NCBI RefSeq assembly: GCF_026540855.1
Contig: NZ_JALNUP010000017.1
Coordinates: 23,675 to 87,674 of the forward strand
DNA: 64,000 nt
DNA from: Sphingomonas sp. GC_Shp_5
Lineage (GTDB): Bacteria; Pseudomonadota; Alphaproteobacteria; Sphingomonadales; Sphingomonadaceae
Reading direction: 5' to 3'
Under the pieces are notes generated by a model. It worked only from the letters and a program-made list of their open reading frames with translations, was not told the DNA's origin and made no database searches. Shown here one piece after another: positions 45,433-55,300 of this stretch (position 1 is the first letter of the stretch; the number at the start of each line of letters is the position of its first letter). The position numbers were made by a program, and so were the translations under genes.

Positions 45433-45801
45433 TCAGCGTCGCCGCGGCGCGCAGCGCGCCATGGCCGTGATGCGGTTGAGCTTCCGCCAGACCCTGGCGG
45501 GCAGCCGCTGATGCAGGACGTTGACCAGCAGCGAGCCCTTGTAGACCAGCAGCGCCAGGCCGAGCGCGGCGCCGGCCGCGGTCGCGCCCGGCGGGGATGC
45601 CTCTTCGAGATGCCAGGCGAGCAGGAAGCGGCTGCCGAGGAAGATCAGCACTGAGGCAAAGCAGAAGAACACGGTCAACAGCCAGCGCGGCGCCTGCGGA
45701 TAGTTGGCGACCTTTGGCTCGAGCAGGAAATGGCGAACGAGCCCAAAGCCTCCAGCCAGCACCAGCGAGACCCCTGCGACGAGGGAGTTCGAGATGGTCA
45801 T
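45433..45801 (-). CDS. Holin-like membrane protein
   Basis: A 122-residue protein with three hydrophobic segments (SLVAGVSLVLAGGFGLV, LLTVFFCFASVLIFLGSRFLL, AAGAALGLALLVYKGSLLV) and a basic C-terminus. ATG 45801 overlaps the upstream TGA as ATGA. Its position just ahead of the endolysin supports a lysis role, but no named holin family is recognised. Confidence 0.68.
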   Translation of the reverse strand: MTISNSLVAGVSLVLAGGFGLVRHFLLEPKVANYPQAPRWLLTVFFCFASVLIFLGSRFLLAWHLEEASPPGATAAGAALGLALLVYKGSLLVNVLHQRLPARVWRKLNRITAMARCAPRRR

Positions 45802-46127
45802 TTTGCACCTCCAATGAGAGCCCGGAACAGGTTGGCGATGTACTCGACCACGAGCGGGGCGAGCGTCTTGACCAGCGGCTGGGCTACCGGGTTGACCAGC
45901 AGGCCGATGGTGAATGCGAGAGGGCGGCCGTCCGGCTTCACCATCCACGGCAGGTGCGCACCAATGACGCCCACCAGCGGATCTGCGACAAGCGCGCCCA
46001 CCACCAGCGCCATGGCGAAGATCGGCAGCGCATCGCCATCCTTGGCCTTCCGCGCTGCCAGGAACATCGGGAAGGCATAGAGCAGCGCTCCGACACCCCC
46101 GAACACGTACAGGATCAGGTCGTTCAC
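45798..46127 (-). CDS. Holin-like membrane protein
   Basis: A 109-residue protein with hydrophobic helices (LYVFGGVGALLYAFPMFLA, IFAMALVVGALVADPLVGVIG, LAFTIGLLVNPVAQPLV). GTG 46127 is chosen because GGGAGGGGCAA precedes it; the upstream in-frame region is a hairpin-forming non-coding leader. Paired with the next membrane protein, possibly as holin/antiholin. Confidence 0.68.
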   Translation of the reverse strand: MNDLILYVFGGVGALLYAFPMFLAARKAKDGDALPIFAMALVVGALVADPLVGVIGAHLPWMVKPDGRPLAFTIGLLVNPVAQPLVKTLAPLVVEYIANLFRALIGGAK

Positions 46128-46160
46128 TTGCCCCTCCCGGGTATGTTGTTGTTGTTGGCA

Positions 46161-46201
46161 GGAGCGCGACGATGCCGCTCCCGCGGGTGCCGGACCCGCG
46201 G
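46161..46201 (-). terminator. Hairpins downstream of tail-spike gene
   Basis: GGAGCG (46161-46166) pairs with CGCTCC (46176-46181) and, adjoining it, CCGCGGGT-GCCGG-ACCCGCGG (46181-46201). They lie just beyond the tail-spike stop on the minus strand, separating structural from lysis genes. Confidence 0.5.
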
Positions 46202-46227
46202 AGCTTCTCCCGCACGTCATGCGGCTT

Positions 46228-48717
46228 TCAGCCGATGAAGTTGGCCTGGAGCCCGTCGATGTAGAAGGTCATCGGCGGGATGCTCTGGCAGTCGATCGCG
46301 ATCATCCAGTGCGTCGCCCATTGCGGCGACTTGTCCGACTGATCCTCGTTGTCGGAGGGCGGCTGGTAGAGCGAGTTGAAGGTCCGCTTCACCCACTCCA
46401 TGCTGCCCTTGAACAGCACCGGGATGCCGGACTCGCCCTTGAACTGCGCCCGATCGGAAAGGATCGGCCGGCCGAGCGCGTCGGTGCCGATCTGCTGCAC
46501 CCAGAAGTACCGGAAGTAGATCGGCACTCCGTTGGGGAACTTGGGCCCGCCCGTTTCCGGGTCGATCGCCTCGGTGAACGCAGGGTCGGTAATGTCGTTC
46601 GGGAACAGGAACTGCATCCGCCCCAGGATATTACCCCGTGTAGGGATCGGGATTAGTATCTGGATCTGGTTGAGGACGTTGTTGTCGTAGTGGCCGTTCT
46701 TATCGACGCGCAGCGACCTGGTGCCGGTGTGGTGATAGTCCGAGCTGATGCTGAGCTTGGTCTCGGTGCTGTTCCACTGGTCGACCATGCCGCCCGTGTA
46801 GGGCAGGTTGAACAGGCCGCCCTGGAGCATGATGCCGCTGCCGGCGCGCTGGTTGACGAAGTAGACCTCGCCGTTGGGATGCCCCTCGAACAGCCCGGCG
46901 CCACCGAGCAGATCCTGCTGCCGCGACTCGGTGAGCAGCTCGAGGCCGATGTTCGGGTTGCCGTTGTTGATGAAACCGAAGGTTTCCATCCGGCCGGGCC
47001 CAACGGCAGCCAGCCCAGATTTCGAACTCATGTTATAGATCTGGGTGCTGTGGAACTCGATCGAGGCCGACGAGGTGTCGAGCTTGGCTTGCGGGTGGAG
47101 CACGCTGTCCACGTTGCCCGCGAACAGCACGAACGACGCCTCGTAGATCACCCGGCCGGTGGTGCAGTGCCACACCGGATCGTTGGCGGGCAGGTACTGC
47201 TCATGCCGGGTGCCGATCAGCCGGATCAGGCCGGCGTTGTCGACGCACAGGCCCTTGCCGGAATAGTCGGTGGCGGTGCCGAACAGCGTGATTTCCGCCG
47301 CGCCCGGATTGTTGAAGATGTAGTTGCCGGCCGCGGCCACACCGCCGAAGAACTTGATGTTCTCGCCGGCATTGTACGAGCCCTCGGCGAAGTACATGCC
47401 GCGGCCCTCCGACAGCATGTAGCAGTGGTAATAGTGGAGCAGGTAAGCGCCGTCTGACCACTCGGCCGCGCTATCCCAGCCGTAGGTGCGGATCTGCTCC
47501 CAATCCTGAAGATCGCCGTCGAGGCTGACGAACGACTTCCACAGCCCGCAGGTGAGACCAACCCAATCCTTGCCGGACTGCAAAGGCCCCAGCAGGTTGG
47601 CGCGCCGGAACCGCTTGGCCATGAAGTTGTGATCGGGCGTGCGATCGCGATTGTTGAGGATCGCGCAATTGGGCACGAACGGCATGATATCGAGCCGGGT
47701 GAGGTGGACGTTCATGTACCCGCCGCCCTTGAAGATGATGAACCCGGGCTGCGGATTGTCGATGTTGATGTCGAACTGGCCCTTGAACGGCGCCGGCGTG
47801 CCGACCGGATCGTCCTTGTCGAACGCCATGTTGAGCTGGAGGTAGCGCGCCGTCGCCGGCCATTGGCCGCGATCGGGACCATATTGGTTGCTGAAGCTCA
47901 CATAGGCGTAGGGCGGATTGACGTTGCCGTGATCGTAGCTGACGCCGCGGGTGATCGTGCCCTCGACATAGACCCGGTAGCGGCCCTTCGGCGGATTGAT
48001 CGGGTGACCGAACGCATAATAGGGGCCGATGCCGGCGCGAGTGCCATCATTGATGTCAGTGCCGATGGCAGCTCCTTTGTCGAAGGTCGCATAGGTGATG
48101 TCACCCTTGCTCTCGTCATAGGCGGTGGAGTTGGTCCAGCCCTCGGCCGAGTGGAAATCCCAATTGTCGAACATGTGCTGGGTGGTCGTCTTGGCGCGCA
48201 TGTCGCTCCAGTCGAGCGTGGCGTGCGACGCATCGACATCCGACCGCCCGGCGCACCAGTCCAACGCCACCTGGCTTTCCGGATCCGCGTTGCACATCTT
48301 GTAGTGCGCGGTGCCTGGGCAGAGGAAGTCGCCGATCTGGTCGACCATCGTCTGCCAGGCGAGGAAGTCCATCTCCTGCGCCAGGCTGACGGCGAAGGGA
48401 TAGAGCTTCTGGCAGTCGGCCAGGGTGGCGAAGTAATTTCGCGCGGTATGCGACTGGCCATCGCCGATCGCGCCGAAATGCTCGGGGCCGAGGATGAGGG
48501 TGCCCAAGCGCGCGGCGATCGCCTGCGGCGACGGCACCAGCGTCTGATAGCCGGCGTCATCGGTGAATGGATAATTGCCGTCATTGTTTGGGCCGCCCTT
48601 CGGCGTACCGGTCGCCCAGGCGATGGTCTGCCGGCGGAGGTTCTTATCGCGGCCGACCGCATCGGCCAGGCGCGCCAGGATCTCCGCCGAAAGGGCGGTG
48701 GGGGTGTCGTCAGCCAT
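46228..48717 (-). CDS. Tail spike with pectate-lyase-like beta-helix
   Basis: An 829-residue virion protein. A helical N-terminus (residues 1-40, virion attachment) leads at about residue 80 to PEHFGAIGDGQSHTARNYFATL, the entry motif of phage pectate-lyase superfamily beta-helices. The body is beta-rich with regular Asn/Gly turns, and the C-terminus (about 690-829) is a beta-sandwich-like domain. Such spikes bind and often cleave surface polysaccharide; active-site residues cannot be assigned. Its ATG overlaps the stop of the tip protein (TGATG). Confidence 0.78.
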   Translation of the reverse strand: MADDTPTALSAEILARLADAVGRDKNLRRQTIAWATGTPKGGPNNDGNYPFTDDAGYQTLVPSPQAIAARLGTLILGPEHFGAIGDGQSHTARNYFATLADCQKLYPFAVSLAQEMDFLAWQTMVDQIGDFLCPGTAHYKMCNADPESQVALDWCAGRSDVDASHATLDWSDMRAKTTTQHMFDNWDFHSAEGWTNSTAYDESKGDITYATFDKGAAIGTDINDGTRAGIGPYYAFGHPINPPKGRYRVYVEGTITRGVSYDHGNVNPPYAYVSFSNQYGPDRGQWPATARYLQLNMAFDKDDPVGTPAPFKGQFDINIDNPQPGFIIFKGGGYMNVHLTRLDIMPFVPNCAILNNRDRTPDHNFMAKRFRRANLLGPLQSGKDWVGLTCGLWKSFVSLDGDLQDWEQIRTYGWDSAAEWSDGAYLLHYYHCYMLSEGRGMYFAEGSYNAGENIKFFGGVAAAGNYIFNNPGAAEITLFGTATDYSGKGLCVDNAGLIRLIGTRHEQYLPANDPVWHCTTGRVIYEASFVLFAGNVDSVLHPQAKLDTSSASIEFHSTQIYNMSSKSGLAAVGPGRMETFGFINNGNPNIGLELLTESRQQDLLGGAGLFEGHPNGEVYFVNQRAGSGIMLQGGLFNLPYTGGMVDQWNSTETKLSISSDYHHTGTRSLRVDKNGHYDNNVLNQIQILIPIPTRGNILGRMQFLFPNDITDPAFTEAIDPETGGPKFPNGVPIYFRYFWVQQIGTDALGRPILSDRAQFKGESGIPVLFKGSMEWVKRTFNSLYQPPSDNEDQSDKSPQWATHWMIAIDCQSIPPMTFYIDGLQANFIG

Positions 48718-51170
48718 CAGCGAGATCCTTGAAAGATGGACATCAGGATGTTGGTGGCGCGCGAGCCGGAGGTGTAGCTGCCCTGGAGGCCGCTGTAGCC
48801 CTGCGCGGTGACCTTCACCGAAACCTTGCCCGACGCCATGATCGGGATGCGGAAGCCAACCGGCAGGATCCAGTAGGCACTGGCACCCTTCACGACGATG
48901 CCCTGGTTCGTCTGTCGCACGAGCTGGTAGCCCGATCCCGTATCGACATAGGCCCGGATCGTTGCCGCGGTGTCTTCGTGCGCGCTGCTGTCCTGCACGA
49001 AGTTGATATCGACCGTTGCCTTGCCGTCGACGGCGTCGCCGACCTGGAATGTCGCCTCGGCCACGGTTGATTCAGCCGCGACGATCGCCAGGTCGGGGAA
49101 GCTCATGCTCAAGATGCCGGTGATGTTGTCGGCCTTGATGTGCTTGGTCGTCACCGTGTCGGCGAACAGGTTGCGCACATAGAGGTTGTCGGCGAGCTGC
49201 CAGACGCCATCGGCGTAATATAGCGCCTTGATCGGCGATCCGCCGCCATTGCGATCAACGAACTCCAGCTCGTCGGCCACCATGGAGATCCGTGACAGCC
49301 GCTGCGCACCATCGGCGGTGATCGCGAAGGCGCCGAACACGCCATCGGCATCGGTGCGCAGGATCGCCTTGCTATAGGCCGATCCGTCGTTGACCAGCGC
49401 CTCCATGAGCAGCTGCACGGTCGCGCTGGTGTCGCCCTGCGCGGCCGACACCTCGGTCATGAACTGCGCCAGCGACTTGCCGGGTGCGACCATCACCTTG
49501 GTGGCATCGAGGACGAAGGCCGTGCCGTCCGGCGCCTGGGCGCCGAGCAGGCTGAATTTATAGGCGTTGGCGTCGTTGACCCCGAGCTGCTGCCCCTTGA
49601 AGTCGAGGAAGGCGATCGAGACCGGCTGACCGTTCACCGATGCCATCGCCTGCAGCGCCTGGTTCAGCTCGTCGCCATTGAGGATCGCGGCCAGCAGTGC
49701 CTGGACATTGATGTCGACGCTGGCAACGATCTCTTCAGCGGGACGACCTGCAACCTTGGTGCCCGCCGGCGCGCCTGCCGTAGCGCCGGGCTCGGCCGGC
49801 TTCAGATCCTCGAGCGGCGTGCCGTCATCATAGGTGATGTCGCCGGCGCCGATCGGCGGATTGAGCTCCTTCCAGAACGCAGCATCGTTGCCTGGGACGT
49901 GCCCGGCCGCGGCGGCCGTGTTGACGTAAAGCCAGCGCGAGCCGTTCGGCAGGGAAACGATGTTGCCCTCACGATAGGTGGTGACGGCGTTGTAGGCGCC
50001 GACGTCGACGAGGGTGGCCGTGAAGGCGATGTCGGCAAGCGCATGGACCGTCCACGCCCGCTCGGCGCCAATCGCCAGCTTCTGCCAGGGAGCAGCGTTC
50101 TCGATCTGCTCCACCGACCGCACCGGCGGCAAGGTGGAACCGTCCGCGCTTAGGGTGACCCGGGACGGCGCGAGGCCGACCGGCAGCACGAACAGCTTGC
50201 CGAGCCACGACACGCCGGCAACCGCGTTGACGCTGGCAGCGAGCCGCTGGATCAGGTCGCGCGCGGTGGTTTGCTCGTCGACGTAGATCGACAGGTTATA
50301 GGGCCGCGCGACATCGAGGGCGTTGAGGCTGACATCATCGATACGGCCGGCACCGCCTGAAAGGGTCGCCAGCCGACGGATGAGCTGTCCCGGCCTACGC
50401 GCCCAGCCATCGGTGCCGGCGACATCGCCCTGCACCAGGAAGCTGATGGTGCCGGAAGGAGGAGCGCCGAACCGCACCAGCCCGGCTGCGCGAGCGGTGG
50501 CCCACTTGCCCGCAGGGATGGCGGCGGCGACCAGCTCGGCATAACCGGCCCGATCACCGACAGGCGGGTCGAACCGCGCCAGCTTCTCGAGCGCCGCCTC
50601 GACACCCTTGATCGCGCCGTAGGCGGAGATCTGGAAGACGCTGTTGACGCTGTCGATCAGCTTGCCCGACACGTAGCGCGGCGCGCCGAGCGCCAGCGGC
50701 TTGGCCTGGCCCTTGAGATCGGCTGGTCCTTCGATCCCGGTGGTGCCGGCATAGGTGGCGAGCAGCGCGGCATCGAGCCAGCTATCGTCGACGCCGAAGT
50801 CGATCGAGGCGACGCCGGCGGCGAGCTGGGGCTGGCTGGAGATCCGGCCATCGACGCGCTGGGTCCATGCCGCCCAGGCGGCACCAAGCTCACCGGTCCA
50901 CAACTGGATGCGCGCGTTAGCGAGAGCATAGCGGCCGAAGTCCGGCCATTGCTCGGTCTGGAGCGATAGCGACGAGGTCGGCGAGGTGATCTGCGCCGAG
51001 AAGGAGCCGTCGAACAGATCGTAGCGAAGCGTCGGCAGCTTGGCGATCGCCGGCCACCACAGCATCTCGCCGAGGTGGCAGACCCGCGGATCGTCATGGC
51101 TGGCAGCGCGCAGGGTCACCGGCAGCCCGCCGATCGGATCATAGCCGTCGATCTGGATGACAACGGCCAT
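48717..51170 (-). CDS. Tail tip/host-specificity protein (gpJ-like)
   Basis: An 817-residue baseplate hub/fibre protein. The N-terminal half (1-370) is the tail-hub part (SLQTEQWPDFGRYALANARIQLW). Residues about 420-465 contain a carbohydrate-binding-like insert (YREGNIVSLPNGSRWLYVNT, NDAAFWKEL, resembling ChtBD3 modules). Residues 560-720 resemble DUF1983 of lambda J (FAITADGAQRLSRISMVADELEFVD, FADTVTTKHIKADNITG). ATG 51170 overlaps the upstream TGA. Determines receptor binding and DNA ejection. Confidence 0.8.
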   Translation of the reverse strand: MAVVIQIDGYDPIGGLPVTLRAASHDDPRVCHLGEMLWWPAIAKLPTLRYDLFDGSFSAQITSPTSSLSLQTEQWPDFGRYALANARIQLWTGELGAAWAAWTQRVDGRISSQPQLAAGVASIDFGVDDSWLDAALLATYAGTTGIEGPADLKGQAKPLALGAPRYVSGKLIDSVNSVFQISAYGAIKGVEAALEKLARFDPPVGDRAGYAELVAAAIPAGKWATARAAGLVRFGAPPSGTISFLVQGDVAGTDGWARRPGQLIRRLATLSGGAGRIDDVSLNALDVARPYNLSIYVDEQTTARDLIQRLAASVNAVAGVSWLGKLFVLPVGLAPSRVTLSADGSTLPPVRSVEQIENAAPWQKLAIGAERAWTVHALADIAFTATLVDVGAYNAVTTYREGNIVSLPNGSRWLYVNTAAAAGHVPGNDAAFWKELNPPIGAGDITYDDGTPLEDLKPAEPGATAGAPAGTKVAGRPAEEIVASVDINVQALLAAILNGDELNQALQAMASVNGQPVSIAFLDFKGQQLGVNDANAYKFSLLGAQAPDGTAFVLDATKVMVAPGKSLAQFMTEVSAAQGDTSATVQLLMEALVNDGSAYSKAILRTDADGVFGAFAITADGAQRLSRISMVADELEFVDRNGGGSPIKALYYADGVWQLADNLYVRNLFADTVTTKHIKADNITGILSMSFPDLAIVAAESTVAEATFQVGDAVDGKATVDINFVQDSSAHEDTAATIRAYVDTGSGYQLVRQTNQGIVVKGASAYWILPVGFRIPIMASGKVSVKVTAQGYSGLQGSYTSGSRATNILMSIFQGSR

Positions 51171-51964
51171 CAGAACAGGCTCACCAGATTGACCTTGGCT
51201 TCCCATGCCGCCGCGTTGCGCCGGGTGTTGGCAAGGTCGCCGACCAGCGGACCGAAATAGCAGCGGTTCTGCCGCTGCGGATCCTCGGCCGGGTCGACCA
51301 CCAAGCCGATCATCTCGGTATTGCCGATCCGCTCCAGCAGCGGCTTGGTGATCGCCTCGACCTCATCCTTGCGGATGTTGGAAAAGGTCAGCGTCAGCGT
51401 GCGCAGCTTGGCGGCGCGCCGGCGCAGCAACACGCCGCGAGGCGAGAAGTCGAGGCTGCCGAGATCACGGACGCCGAAGCTGCCGCCATTGCCGTAGTTG
51501 CGCTCGAGCTGGATCCGCTTGCCGATCACGAGCCGGCCGACCGCCGCCTGGCCGCCACCAAGGCCGGCGAAGCGCAGACGGACATAGCGGCTCACCGGGA
51601 TGCCACCGGCCGGGGCCTGCCAGAGTGCGATACCGCGGCCGTTCACCGGCATCACCGAGCCCGCGAGCAGCGGTGCCGCGGCGCCGGCGTAGGAGGTCGA
51701 GCCGAAGCCCGCGCCCTGCGCCGCGGTGGCAGCCGTCACCTGCAGCGTCGTCGCCGCGGGCGCGCCGTCGCATCCGAACAGCAGCAGGCTGTCCACATTG
51801 GTGTCGGCGCCGAGATCAATGATCAGGTCGGCGGTAGCGCCGGCGACGCTCTTCCAGATCACGCCGGCATAATCGTTCAACACATAGCCTGGCTGGTAGC
51901 CAGGCGCAGTGCTGCTCGCCGTCACCGTGCCCGGCAGCGGCAGAAGGATCCACGCATTGCCCAT
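51170..51964 (-). CDS. Phage minor tail protein
   Basis: A 264-residue protein. Its N-terminal half has a galactose-binding-like/discoidin pattern (TVTASSTAPGYQPGYVLNDYAGVIWKS, DLIIDLGADTNVDSLLLFGCDG, ISRYVRLRFAGLGG). The C-terminal half is a tail-domain-like region (LRTLTLTFSNIRKDEVEAITKPLLERIGNTE). Located between the tape measure and tip genes, as in tail distal-end proteins. Confidence 0.72.
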   Translation of the reverse strand: MGNAWILLPLPGTVTASSTAPGYQPGYVLNDYAGVIWKSVAGATADLIIDLGADTNVDSLLLFGCDGAPAATTLQVTAATAAQGAGFGSTSYAGAAAPLLAGSVMPVNGRGIALWQAPAGGIPVSRYVRLRFAGLGGGQAAVGRLVIGKRIQLERNYGNGGSFGVRDLGSLDFSPRGVLLRRRAAKLRTLTLTFSNIRKDEVEAITKPLLERIGNTEMIGLVVDPAEDPQRQNRCYFGPLVGDLANTRRNAAAWEAKVNLVSLF

Positions 51965-51967
51965 CGA

Positions 51968-52330
51968 TCACCCGAACAGTTCGTAGGTGGTGGTGTCGGC
52001 ATCGAGGTCGAGCTCGAGCCGGGCGCCGAGGAAGCCGGCGTTCACCGCCTGCTCGCTGTCGATCAACAGCACCTGCGGCAGGCCTGCCGCCATGTCAGGC
52101 CAGACAACCTCCTCCGCGATCGCGGTAAACCGGCGCCGTTCAGTGCCGATCAGCGCCGCACGGACGTTGATCACGGCCTGCGCGTCGGCGATGTCGTCGA
52201 AGAACCCCTCCGACGGCGTCACCGAGCCGTCCTTGGCGCCGGGGTAGCGCGCCGCGATCGCCGGATCCGCCCAGGTAGCGGTGGCGACGTCGCGGGAGGC
52301 GGCGCCGATATCGGCGGGAAGCGCTGGCAT
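51968..52330 (-). CDS. Small tail-region phage protein
   Basis: A 120-residue acidic protein (DSEQAVNAGFLGARLELDLDADTTTYELFG at the end). Its ATG overlaps the tape-measure stop at 52330. Conserved position, no catalytic motif, unknown family. Confidence 0.65.
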   Translation of the reverse strand: MPALPADIGAASRDVATATWADPAIAARYPGAKDGSVTPSEGFFDDIADAQAVINVRAALIGTERRRFTAIAEEVVWPDMAAGLPQVLLIDSEQAVNAGFLGARLELDLDADTTTYELFG

Positions 52331-55300
52331 CAGGCGGCTGCCGCGAAGTTGCGCGCGGAGCCGATGAAGCTGCCGGTGTCGCTGCCACCTGCTGCGGTCA
52401 GCAGCCGCGCGAGCAGATCGTTGGTGACCTGGGCCTGCTGACTGACCTGATCGAGCAGCTCGTTGGCAGTTTGCGTGTTCGTCGCCGTCGTCGCCGAGCT
52501 GGTAGCGGTGGCCTTGGCAAAGGGGCTTTCAACTGCTGCCGAGACCGGCGTGGCATTGTCGACCGTGCTGATCGCCTTGTTGGTTGCCGCCTGGACCGCA
52601 TCAAGGGCGTCGAAATAGGCCTTGGTCGAGCCGTAGAGCTGGCGCTCGACATCAAGATACGCCTGCGCAGCTGCCTGATACTTGTCCTGGTCGATCGATT
52701 GACCGGCCGCGATCTGCGTCAGGAAGGGGGCGAGGTCGGCTTTGGCCGTCTGCTCTTGATCGCGGAGCGAATAGGGCGAGTCGCTGCCGATCTTGAGGCT
52801 TGTGAGAAAATCCTTCAGCCCTTGGGTCGCCGAGGCGGTGCTATTCTTCACTTGGGCAAGCTGCAGATCGTACAGCTGCTGTGCTTGCGTCATCTGCTCG
52901 GCGGTCGCGCCGCCTTCCTTCAACGCGTCGACCGTGTGCTGAAACTTGAGGTTGAGCTCGTCGACCGCCGCGCCGACCGGATCGAGCATCGCCTTCAGAT
53001 CCTTCGGGACGGCCTCGATTAAGAGCGCCTTGCTGATCGCCGTCTCCAAATCCTGACCGGATTTGAGGATGGTCTGGCTAGCCTTGCTGATCCCGGAGAC
53101 GACGGCTTTGGAAACAGAATAGCGGATGGCATATTCAATCGCGGCCTGCTGATCGCTGCCAAAGTCATGCAGCACGCTGTCGTTGAAGTTGTTGTAGTTG
53201 AGCGACTTCGTGGTCGACGTCGTCGCCACGCGATATTTGCTCTCGAAGGTGCCGAGCGTGAGCGCCGGCAGTTTCGAGATGGTAGCGCCGAGCTGGTCGG
53301 CGATGGCGTTGATCCCGGACGCGACCGAAGAGGCGGTGCCCGTCGCGGCGGCGATGGCCTGGCCGCCACGGCCGGCGCCGGTGGTCCCAACCGCCTCGCC
53401 GCTGCTGTTGAGCGACACCGTGGCATCGCTCCACTTGCTCTTCTTGAACAGCCCGCCGACGACGCTGCCCAAGATCCCTCCGGCGATCGAGCCGAGCGGG
53501 CCCGCGAGCCCGCCCAGCGTCTTGCCCAGCGTGCCGCCGATCGCGGTGCTGACCGTCTTGCCCAGTTCCTTGCCGGCGACACCGCCGAGCACGCCGCCAA
53601 GGGAGGACGCGAGCGGATTGCTCTTGCCGCCCGTGATCGACGAGAAAACCGAACCGCCGATCTGGCCGTAGCTAGCGCTGGACAGGACCGAGCTCAGGCC
53701 GCTCGTCAGCTTCTCGAGCGATTCCGGGCTGATCTTGATGTTGCTGTTCTTCAGCCCATCCGTGATCGATTTGGCCACGTCGTTGGCCTGTCCCTCAACG
53801 CCACCTGGCTGCAGCAGACTGCGGAACGGCCCAGAGATGCGGACGCCGAGCAGGTCCATGGCGCTGCCGACCGCGTCGCGCAGGTGATCGCCAAAGCTGA
53901 CACCCGCCTGGCGCACGCCTTCCTCAAGGTTGCCGACCGCGGTGTCGATCCCGTCGTTCCAGGTCGCAAGCGCCTTGTCGATCTCCGCATTGCCGAACAC
54001 GTCGCGCAGTTCCTTGCCGGACGCGGCGGTCATCGCCTCGTTATAGTCCTTGCGCGCGTTCGTCCGGTAGAGGATCTCCTGATCGGGCCCGATCTTCTTC
54101 GCTGCAGCCAGCTTGTCGATCTGACCCAGCTGCTCGGCATACTTCCGTGCGGCGTCACCCGCGGGGTCCAGCTTGCCGAGGATCTGATCGAGCGCAGTGC
54201 CGAGGTCCGTCTGCTCCTTCTTCGCGGCCCGTGCGGCCTCCGCGTTGGCCTTTAGCTCGGCTGTGTAAGCGGCCGAGGCGGTCGGCGCGCGGCGGAAAGC
54301 CTCCACGTCCGAACGGGGGAAGGAGCTGGTGCTGACGGCGGTGCCGCCGGCCTGGTTGCCGCCGGTGACCTGGACGCGGCCGTCCTTCTCGCCAGCATAG
54401 AAGCCGACGTGGTCTCCCTTGCCCACCTTGAGAACGACGATGTCACCCTGCTCGGGCTTGCTGGTCGCTGTTCCGTAGTTGAGGAAGGACTTTGCCGCGA
54501 GGCTGCCGTTGCCCTTGATGCCCTGGCCCGCGAGCACGGCGTTGACGAAGGCCGCGCACCAGGCCGTCTTTTCCGGGTCGATGTTGATGCCGGCCGGGCT
54601 GAACAGATCCTTCAGCGTCGCCTTGCCGCTCGCGGTGTCCTCACGAGCGCCAACATACTTCTGCGCCGATGAAAGGATCGAGGTGCCCTGTTCGGCGGTG
54701 ATCTGGCTGCCGAGCGACGGCGGCTTGCGATTGGCGGCGGTCTGCCTGTCCTGCTCGGCCTTGATCGCCGCTTTTCGTTCGCGCTCGATCGCGTCGATCT
54801 TGGTCTGGGTGGTTGAGCCCACCACGCGGCCGTTCTTGATGGCCTCCTCGGTCGTGCGACGGATCAGCGCGGTCTGGTCATCATAGAGCTTGTTCAGGCG
54901 CGCCATCGGGTCGGCAGCGCGCTTGGCTGCTTCAACGGCCAAATCGATCTTCGACCGCTCGACGTTCTGCTGCGCCGCAGCCAGGTCCGTTCGCGCCTTC
55001 TCCGCGGCCTTTTGCGCAGTGTCGAGCTGCTGAGCATAGACCAGCTGCGTTGCGCCGCCGCCCTGGTTAAGCATCGACTGGCTGGCCTTGTACTCGGCCT
55101 CGGCCCGCTCGAGCAGCGCCACGGTGGTTGCCCGAATGGCGATCTGCCGATCCAGCTCTTGCCGCGCCGCAATGTTGGCCTGCTCGGCTGCGCTGCGCTG
55201 GGCCTTTTCGTTGTCGTTAAACGCCTTGCTCTGAGCGCGGATCGCCTCGGACACGCCCTCGGCCGACTTGGCGTAGAGGTCCTGGGCGCGCGCGGTGGTG